Shown here: positions 6,469 through 10,388 of the stretch, piece after piece
Layout of the letters: each line of letters starts with the position of its first letter
Position numbering within the stretch: the stretch's first letter is position 1
Source of the DNA: Candidatus Bathyarchaeota archaeon CG07_land_8_20_14_0_80_47_9
GTDB taxonomy: Archaea; Thermoproteota; Bathyarchaeia; Bathyarchaeales; Bathycorpusculaceae
NCBI GenBank assembly: GCA_002779555.1
Contig: PEWI01000116.1
Span: forward strand, 1-10,388
Reading direction: 5' to 3'
DNA: 10,388 nucleotides
Made by a program: the position numbers and the translations under genes
Notes under the pieces: model-generated
The model's database searches: none
The model's input: only the letters and a program-made list of their open reading frames with translations
What the model was told of the DNA's origin: nothing

Positions 6469-6481
6469 CGCCAATTTGGCG
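6469..6481. promoter_or_regulatory. Perfect 13-base dyad, possible operator
   Basis: CGCCAATTTGGCG has 6-bp perfect arms around a central T. It lies about 160 bases upstream of the BtrH-like gene and 195 bases downstream of pyrK. Size and symmetry suit a dimeric regulator, but no second copy was noticed in the window. Confidence 0.25.
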
Positions 6482-6675
6482 TGAAATAACCTTTTTGAAT
6501 CAGCGATATTGTCGTGCTTGTTAGGGGAGAAGGCTTGCTCTGCAGTGTCTACCCCTCCTCTATGTCGATTGAACCTGCAGTGGCCGATCTGAAGAGAGGC
6601 TAGCAACTTTTCAGAAATGGCAGGCTTGTGGAAGCTGCTTGCATGATTCTGGCGTGCTTATCAATATCAAGCTGC

Positions 6676-7503
6676 TCATAATGGTATTCTCTTTCCGTCA
6701 AAGTCGCGTTTCGAGGATCCAAACTCAGCTTCAACTTCTCTTAACTGCTTTGACGTGAATATGGGACCGTCTCTGCAAACTCTGTATTTTCCTATGACGC
6801 AGCTTCCGCACAAGCCTATGGCACAACGCATCAGTCGCTCCAAGCTCGCTTCGAAGCTTACCTCACACTTTTCAGCTAGCTCGAAAACCTTCCTTATCAT
6901 CGGCTCAGGTCCGCAAGTGTAAACCATATCAAACCTTTCATTTGTCAATAGCCTGTCCAATGGTTCTGTGCACAGCCCCGTGATTCCGCAACTGCCATCC
7001 TCAGTAGTTGCCACAAGCTGCCTATTCCCTCCAATGAGCATTTTCTTCAACCCGTCCATAAACAGCAGTTCATCCTCGGTCTTCGCGCCCATCACAAAAA
7101 CCAGCCTCTCTACGTCAGGCAACAATCTCTTGACAAGAAACCACAACGGAGCCATACCCGTGCCCCCGCCCACGATCAGAATCTTTCCCTTTTTCCGGGT
7201 GAAACTGTTGCCGAACGGACCTCGCACACCCACAAAGTCGCCAGCTTTCATTCTGTGCAAGGCTTCAGTCGCTTCACCCACCTTCTTAACCGTTACAGAA
7301 ACCGCTCCATCTTCACCTACATCCAATATGCTCAGCGGAATCTCATCAACACCAGGAATCCAGAGCATCAAAAACTGTCCAGGCTTAGCCCTTGCACATT
7401 CCCTATCCTTGAACGTGAAAGTCGTGACAGTGGGGCTTTCGGTCCTGACACTTAGGATGCTCGTAGTTCTCAGCTTGTTAGCTGCGATGCGATAAGCCGA
7501 CAA
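6676..7503 (-). CDS. pyrK: Dihydroorotate dehydrogenase B, electron-transfer subunit
   Basis: PyrK carries FAD and a [2Fe-2S] cluster and passes electrons from PyrD to NAD+ in the fourth step of UMP synthesis. The 275-residue protein shows a ferredoxin-reductase-like FAD domain (PGQFLMLWIPG at 41-51, IPLSI at 55-59, GVRGPFGNSF at 92-101). An NAD-binding segment follows (ILIVGGGTGMAPL, 108-120, and CGPEPM, 197-202). The cluster ligands are Cys227, Cys232, Cys235 and Cys243 in RCAIGLCGSC...YRVCRDGP. The last Cys spacing is short compared with the bacterial enzyme, and I believe this is common in archaeal members. The start is TTG 7503: no ATG or GTG occurs in the first 30 codons and AGGAG lies 11 bases upstream. 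The first 26 bases overlap the end of pyrD, suggesting translational coupling. Confidence 0.93.
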   Translation of the reverse strand: MSAYRIAANKLRTTSILSVRTESPTVTTFTFKDRECARAKPGQFLMLWIPGVDEIPLSILDVGEDGAVSVTVKKVGEATEALHRMKAGDFVGVRGPFGNSFTRKKGKILIVGGGTGMAPLWFLVKRLLPDVERLVFVMGAKTEDELLFMDGLKKMLIGGNRQLVATTEDGSCGITGLCTEPLDRLLTNERFDMVYTCGPEPMIRKVFELAEKCEVSFEASLERLMRCAIGLCGSCVIGKYRVCRDGPIFTSKQLREVEAEFGSSKRDFDGKRIPL

Positions 7504-8395
7504 TCTCGTTTACGCTCCTGAAGCCTTTCTTCTTCAAGTAAGCATCCACGCCTCTGGACACAGACCTGAACACGCTCGGACCCTTCAGCGCGATGGCCGT
7601 GCCAATCTGCACGGCTGAAGCCCCAGCAAGGAAAAACTCTACTGCATCACGCCAGTCTGTTACGCCCCCGCACCCCATAATGGGCACCTTGACACGCTCG
7701 TAGACATCATAAACGCATCTAAGCGCTATCGGCTTCACCGCAGGACCCGACAGTCCGCCTCTCTTGTTGCTTAGAATAGGCATCGCCGTTTCCACATCTA
7801 TCGCCATGGCCCTGACTGTGTTTATCGCTGTGATTCCGTCTGCGCCAGCCCTAACCGCAGCCTCAGCAATCTCCACCAGATCAGTGACGTTTGGCGACAA
7901 CTTTACAAGAACAGGCCTATCCACAACTGCCTTAACCTTCCCTACCACTTCAGCCAAGACCTCAGGGCTTTGCCCAATCTCCGAACCAGTCTCCTTCACG
8001 TGCGGACACGAAACATTCAACTCCAACGCATCGGCACCCGCGCCCACTGCCTTCTTGGCAACAGTTGCGTACTCCTCAGCCGAAAAACCGTAGACGCTCA
8101 CGATCAGCGGAACACCCAGCCTTTTCATTTCACGGATCTCGCGCACAAACTCACTTATGCCAGGGTTCGGGAGCCCCACAGCATTGATTAGGCCGAAATC
8201 TGCCTGAACAACCGTTGGATTCGCGTAACCCTTCCGCGGCTTGAAACCCACAGACTTCGTGACAACCGCACCTGCTCCGCCTGCAACAATGCTGCTTAAC
8301 GTTTCAGCGGAATAGCCCAGAATCCCAGAAGCCAGCATCGTCGGGTTATTAAGCTTCAAACCAGCCAGATTCACCTTTAAACGATCCGTTCCCAA
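7478..8395 (-). CDS. pyrD: Dihydroorotate dehydrogenase, class 1B catalytic subunit
   Basis: PyrD is the FMN-containing TIM-barrel subunit that oxidises dihydroorotate to orotate, forming a complex with PyrK. The sequence begins with the typical LKVNLAGLKLNNPTMLASGILG. It contains VTKSVG, NAVGLPNPG and LNVSCPHVK, where Cys130 in 305-residue numbering is the class 1 active-site base. It also contains KLSPNV, AINT, GGLSGPAVKPIAL and a C-terminal phosphate-binding GCGGV...GASAVQIGTA. A longer frame reaches TTG 8443 (321 residues), but that start has no Shine-Dalgarno. TTG 8395 has GGTGAT seven bases upstream and begins right before the conserved domain, so I prefer it. The pairing with pyrK identifies the NAD-dependent heterotetrameric form. 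Confidence 0.94.
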   Translation of the reverse strand: MGTDRLKVNLAGLKLNNPTMLASGILGYSAETLSSIVAGGAGAVVTKSVGFKPRKGYANPTVVQADFGLINAVGLPNPGISEFVREIREMKRLGVPLIVSVYGFSAEEYATVAKKAVGAGADALELNVSCPHVKETGSEIGQSPEVLAEVVGKVKAVVDRPVLVKLSPNVTDLVEIAEAAVRAGADGITAINTVRAMAIDVETAMPILSNKRGGLSGPAVKPIALRCVYDVYERVKVPIMGCGGVTDWRDAVEFFLAGASAVQIGTAIALKGPSVFRSVSRGVDAYLKKKGFRSVNEIVGLSHRS

Positions 8396-8402
8396 AGACC
8401 CT

Positions 8403-8408
8403 ATCACC
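8403..8408 (-). promoter_or_regulatory. Shine-Dalgarno GGTGAT of pyrD
   Basis: GGTGAT on the minus strand lies seven bases before the TTG at 8395. It is the reason for choosing this start over TTG 8443. Confidence 0.45.
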
Positions 8409-8440
8409 GCCAACACTTTCAGTAAGGGTTGTAGCTCTGT

Positions 8441-8450
8441 CAAAATAAGG
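8441..8450 (-). promoter_or_regulatory. TATA-like box of pyrDK
   Basis: The minus strand reads CCTTATTTTG, about 50 bases before TTG 8395, which would give a leader of about 24 bases containing the Shine-Dalgarno. A second AT-rich candidate, CATTTAATCC, lies at 8474-8483. The choice between them is open. Confidence 0.3.
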
Positions 8451-8514
8451 TTTGTTTATTGTGGATGAAACATGGATTAAATGTGGGTGTCGAATGCGCC
8501 CTTTTCAAGGCGGT

Positions 8515-8727
8515 TTATGTTTTGGCTGGTTCTGTTTTCTTCATGTAGGCCCAGATTGCCAGCACAATGCCGATCAAGCCTATGATTCCGACTAGACCGT
8601 AGAAGTACCAACCATTGCCTGTGCCGTAGGTTACACCGAAGTCGTAACTGCCGGAATATCGCACCGCGCCGAGTATTATAGCAATTATGATCAGCAACAT
8701 GCCGCCGTAAAGCATCATCTTGTTCAA
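8515..8727 (-). CDS. Small two-helix membrane protein
   Basis: This 70-residue protein has two hydrophobic segments, MLLIIIAIILGAV (about residues 10-22) and LVGIIGLIGIVLAIWAY (about 45-61). They are separated by an aromatic, Gly-rich loop (SGSYDFGVTYGTGNGWYFYG), and the tail is polar and basic (MKKTEPAKT). It is predicted to be a helical hairpin in the cytoplasmic membrane. I do not recognise a family or function. The start is TTG 8727, preceded by GGAGGCGAGGTGA; ATG 8718 is a possible shorter start. A TATA-like word lies at 8786-8797. It is co-directional with pyrD about 120 bases away, but each gene has its own promoter-like sequence, so an operon is uncertain. Confidence 0.75.
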   Translation of the reverse strand: MNKMMLYGGMLLIIIAIILGAVRYSGSYDFGVTYGTGNGWYFYGLVGIIGLIGIVLAIWAYMKKTEPAKT

Positions 8728-8785
8728 GTTTCACCTCGCCTCCTTTAGGACTTTTCATAAATAGGACAGTAACTCGTTGCTTAGA

Positions 8786-8797
8786 CTATTTAATACC
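8786..8797 (-). promoter_or_regulatory. TATA-like box of the small membrane protein gene
   Basis: The minus strand reads GGTATTAAATAG, about 60-70 bases before TTG 8727. It predicts a leader of nearly 40 bases that includes the GGAGG and GAGGTGA motifs. CTATTTATG at 8756-8764 is closer but would leave the Shine-Dalgarno outside the transcript. Confidence 0.35.
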
Positions 8798-8933
8798 TTC
8801 CATGGCCAGAGCGCGAAAAAGGATTCTTGAGGTAGGCAAGGGAGCAGTCAACCCCATTTTTCCCATCAACTTGATGAAACATGAAGACAACGAGACATGA
8901 GCTTCAGCCGGGAAGATTCGGTGCGATATCTTA

Positions 8934-9070
8934 GTGAACTACCCTACCCTGAAGGATAGGGCTTCAAGGCTCAAACGGCTTTCTTTCCATTTGATAACCT
9001 TCGCCAAGCTCACGTTGGCACTACTCCTTCCCAAAGGTCGGAGATACTTCCTGAGGATGTTCACAGCGCC
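8934..9070 (-). ncRNA. Candidate omega-RNA (guide scaffold) at the tnpB 3' end
   Basis: TnpB proteins work with an RNA made from the 3' end of tnpB plus the element's right end, with the guide taken from the flanking DNA. Here the last coding codons of tnpB form an 8-bp hairpin (CCCTATCC-TTCA-GGGTAGGG). One pair is G-U on the tnpB strand but C-A on the other strand, so it pairs better as tnpB-strand RNA. The guide would start near 8933 and read toward lower coordinates. The 5' limit given is a guess. Confidence 0.35.
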
Positions 9071-10174
9071 GTTGACGTCTGCATTTATATGCAGTCCACA
9101 TTTGCTGCAAACGTATAATCCTCTTGTTTTCCGATTTCTTTTTCGGATTTCGCCACATCTGCAACACGTTTTGGACGTGGCTTTCTCGTTCACCTGCACT
9201 AACAGTATGCCCTCTCTACGCAACTTGTATTCGAGGGTTGCAGTGAACTGACTGAAACTCCAAGCATGATTCTTCTGGTTGTTCACTCGCCCCCAACTTC
9301 GTGCCCTAACAAGTTTCTCAGGCTTCTTAGTGTCCGACCTCAACTTACGAATATTATGCAAATCGCCCGCAACAACGACGTTCACGTTAGACCTCACACA
9401 ATCATCCACAATAGCCTTCGTCTGCGCATGAAGAACATGCTTAATTTGTCTTGCCCGTTTCCTTGCTAACTGTGATAGTCGTTTGCTCCATTCTTTCTTT
9501 CCATGGCTTTGCTTTTTCACTATGCTTTGAGCTCGCCCTATTTCCTTGTTGAAGTACCGTTGAATTGACAATAAGCCTCTGCCCGTGTAAATCCTCGCTT
9601 CGCCATCTTCCTTCACAGTCGTCGCCGTATGGATTACGCCTAAATCAACACCCATAACTTGCCCGTCTTGTTTCCACGGCGGGTCTTCAACGCGATAAAC
9701 AATGTAGGCGAAACCACTTTTCACTTCAACCCTCACAATGTTTTCGTGAGTTAGTTCTATTTTTGGCTGAAGCTGAAAATCTAGGTGAAGATACACGCCT
9801 CTTTTAAGGGTTAACTGCATTTGGCATTTTTCGATTTTAACGGCGTATCTGGTGAAGGTTATAGTGCTTATGCTGTTTTTCTTTCTGAACATCGGAGGAT
9901 TCGCGGTAGCATCTATCTTCCTTAGCTGAAACCATGAGCGGTACGCCTCCGCAAGTTTATGCAACACTGCCTGCGCCGTGTGACTGTGAACTTTTCGGCA
10001 CCAAAAATCGTCTTTGAACACCCGCTGCAACTCGTAGTAATCGGGGATTTTCCCTGTTTTCTCCCATTGCTCACGGCAATAATAATTAGCCTTATTCCAG
10101 ATTTTGGTGCAAACATTCCCCACTTCCTTTAGTTCAGAACGTTCTGGAACCTTGGCTTTAGCCGTAAAATACAT
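8939..10174 (-). CDS. tnpB: TnpB RNA-guided nuclease (OrfB, IS605 family)
   Basis: In known members TnpB is a compact RuvC-type, omega-RNA-guided DNA endonuclease and the ancestor of Cas12. This copy has 411 residues and no frameshift. An N-terminal helical/beta domain (about 1-165) is followed by the split RuvC fold. RuvC-I is VMGVDLG with Asp177. The RuvC-II region is NVVVAGDLHNIR, where Gly270 stands in place of the usual Glu. The zinc ribbon has Cys337 or Cys338 with Cys340, and Cys356 with Cys359. RuvC-III is INADVNGAVNIL with Asp366. Glu315 in TLEYKLRREGI may replace the missing RuvC-II Glu. ATG 10174 lies 20-30 bases from a TATA-like box, consistent with leaderless transcription. The stop codon follows the right-end hairpin directly. 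Activity is plausible but unproven. Confidence 0.93.
   Translation of the reverse strand: MYFTAKAKVPERSELKEVGNVCTKIWNKANYYCREQWEKTGKIPDYYELQRVFKDDFWCRKVHSHTAQAVLHKLAEAYRSWFQLRKIDATANPPMFRKKNSISTITFTRYAVKIEKCQMQLTLKRGVYLHLDFQLQPKIELTHENIVRVEVKSGFAYIVYRVEDPPWKQDGQVMGVDLGVIHTATTVKEDGEARIYTGRGLLSIQRYFNKEIGRAQSIVKKQSHGKKEWSKRLSQLARKRARQIKHVLHAQTKAIVDDCVRSNVNVVVAGDLHNIRKLRSDTKKPEKLVRARSWGRVNNQKNHAWSFSQFTATLEYKLRREGILLVQVNEKATSKTCCRCGEIRKRNRKTRGLYVCSKCGLHINADVNGAVNILRKYLRPLGRSSANVSLAKVIKWKESRLSLEALSFRVG
8942..8961 (-). repeat. Right-end hairpin of the tnpB element
   Basis: On the tnpB strand, CCCTATCC pairs with GGGTAGGG around loop TTCA. It overlaps the last codons of tnpB. On the + strand, CCTGAAGGAT..GGG.CTTC (8948-8965) matches CCTGGAGGATGGGAACTTC (10225-10243) at the other end, so the two ends share a motif in the same orientation. 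Confidence 0.6.
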
Positions 10175-10192
10175 AATCGGACGTTCACTATA

Positions 10193-10202
10193 AACGATAT
10201 AA
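10193..10202 (-). promoter_or_regulatory. TATA-like box of tnpB
   Basis: The minus strand reads CTTATATCG, centred about 24 bases before the ATG at 10174. That distance would start transcription at or next to the start codon, so a leaderless mRNA is expected. Confidence 0.45.
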
Positions 10203-10215
10203 GTGTTGCGACTTT

Positions 10216-10235
10216 CATCCCCAACCTGGAGGATG
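10216..10235 (-). repeat. Left-end hairpin of the tnpB element
   Basis: CATCC (10216-10220) with CCA (10221-10223) pairs with TGG (10227-10229) and GGATG (10231-10235), with a single bulged A and a three-base loop. The sequence is related to the right-end hairpin and lies upstream of the tnpB promoter, where IS200/IS605 left ends carry their transposase-recognised hairpin. Confidence 0.5.
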
Positions 10236-10298
10236 GGAACTTCCTGCCAATAAGGTTAAACACAAGCCCTAGGATTAGTAGTTGCTGAAGGCCAAATC

Positions 10299-10388
10299 AT
10301 GAAAGCAGCAGTAGTCGAAAGCCTATTTGGCATACTGGCGTTCAACGAGGAAAACCAGATAGCAGAAAAAGTGCTCTTTCCCAAGAAT
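10299..10388 (+). CDS. Nop5/Nop56-like C/D RNP core protein, N-terminus only
   Basis: Thirty codons run off the right edge, beginning at ATG 10299. The start MKAAVVESLFGILAFNEE, followed by an acidic/basic stretch and LFPKN, fits the N-terminal domain of archaeal Nop5 (Nop56/58 family). That family typically opens with a Met-Lys/Val strand, ESxxGxxAF and then LFPKD or similar. The protein scaffolds box C/D guide RNAs for 2'-O-methylation and usually lies next to the fibrillarin gene, which would be beyond the window. A GAAGG motif lies 8 bases upstream of the ATG. Its promoter would be near 10250-10262, at or inside the end of the tnpB element. The short visible length limits certainty. Confidence 0.6.
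   Translation, partial: MKAAVVESLFGILAFNEENQIAEKVLFPKN

Larger units (their letters stand above)
6311..6675. other. 365-base intergenic region
   Basis: No credible gene is seen on either strand. A 102-codon open frame at 6298-6606 on the minus strand has a random-looking composition and no recognisable motif. The region contains a possible promoter for the BtrH-like gene near its left end, a T6 tract on the minus strand, a perfect 13-base dyad, and the TGTATACA palindrome at 6433-6440. Confidence 0.5.
8934..10252 (-). mobile_element. tnpB-only IS200/IS605-type (IS1341-like) element
   Basis: The unit is about 1.3 kb and consists of a full-length tnpB flanked by related subterminal hairpins at 8942-8961 and 10216-10235. 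No tnpA (Y1 transposase) is present, so movement would need a transposase supplied in trans. The outer limits are estimates. On the tnpB strand, the right end is taken just after TTCAC (8934-8938). The left end is placed a short way beyond the hairpin, near TTAT (10249-10252), by analogy with cleavage sites in this superfamily. It is inserted between the small membrane protein gene and nop5. No target duplication is expected for this family. Confidence 0.6.

Noticed and set aside
6298..6606. 102-codon open frame in the spacer, minus strand
   Set aside because: The composition is random-looking, there is no motif or ribosome binding site, and the spacer has promoter-like and T-rich sequences more typical of intergenic DNA.
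8477..8758. 93-codon minus-strand frame overlapping the small membrane protein
   Set aside because: The alternative frame is rich in Arg and His and has no hydrophobic or domain pattern, whereas the other frame gives two clean membrane helices with a Shine-Dalgarno.
8934..10252. Complete IS605 with tnpA
   Set aside because: No Y1-type (HUH plus Tyr) transposase frame occurs next to tnpB on either strand, so the unit is tnpB-only within this window.
1..10388. CRISPR array, toxin-antitoxin pair or other defence cluster
   Set aside because: No regularly spaced repeats, cas-like proteins or small paired genes are visible; the TnpB unit is the only nuclease system seen.

Overview
The window looks archaeal, most likely from the Thermoproteota/Bathyarchaeia side of the tree. 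The evidence is two tRNA genes with no encoded CCA, AT-rich TATA-like boxes 25-35 bases ahead of several genes, GGTGA/GAGGTG-type ribosome binding sites with frequent TTG and GTG starts, an archaeal-type isoleucyl-tRNA synthetase, the two-gene class 1B dihydroorotate dehydrogenase, and the beginning of a Nop5/Nop56-like C/D-box RNP protein at the right edge. The lineage is inferred from family resemblance read by eye. No database search was possible.

Left part (1-1700): tRNA-Arg(TCG) on the + strand is followed by about 240 bases holding a hairpin that contains a tRNA T-arm-like word. Next come a small HExxH putative metalloprotein (+), tRNA-Ala(CGC) (-), and a small protein with a thioredoxin-fold-like C-terminus (+). 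The latter converges on ileS.

Centre (1717-6310, all - strand): ileS fills 3 kb. Just upstream of its promoter lies a start-less fragment that I read as the decayed C-terminal tail of an archaeal tyrosine recombinase. Then come a stand-alone Lrp/AsnC ligand-binding (RAM) domain protein without a DNA-binding domain, and a BtrH-N-like protein with a papain-like Cys/His/Asp arrangement. A 365-base intergenic region at 6311-6675 holds a perfect 13-base dyad and a T6 tract, but no credible gene.

Right part (6676-8727, - strand): pyrD and pyrK overlap by 26 bases and encode the catalytic (FMN) and electron-transfer (FAD/[2Fe-2S]) subunits of NAD-linked dihydroorotate dehydrogenase for UMP synthesis. 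A two-helix small membrane protein lies upstream of them.

Right end (8934-10388): a roughly 1.3-kb tnpB-only (IS1341-type, IS200/IS605 superfamily) element lies between the small membrane gene and nop5. Both ends carry a related hairpin. The hairpin at the 3' end of tnpB pairs better as RNA on the tnpB strand than on the other strand, as expected for an omega-RNA scaffold. TnpB has Gly where the usual RuvC-II Glu should be and a candidate replacement Glu further on. This TnpB/omega-RNA unit and the integrase relic are the most interesting parts of the window. The rest is mainly housekeeping.
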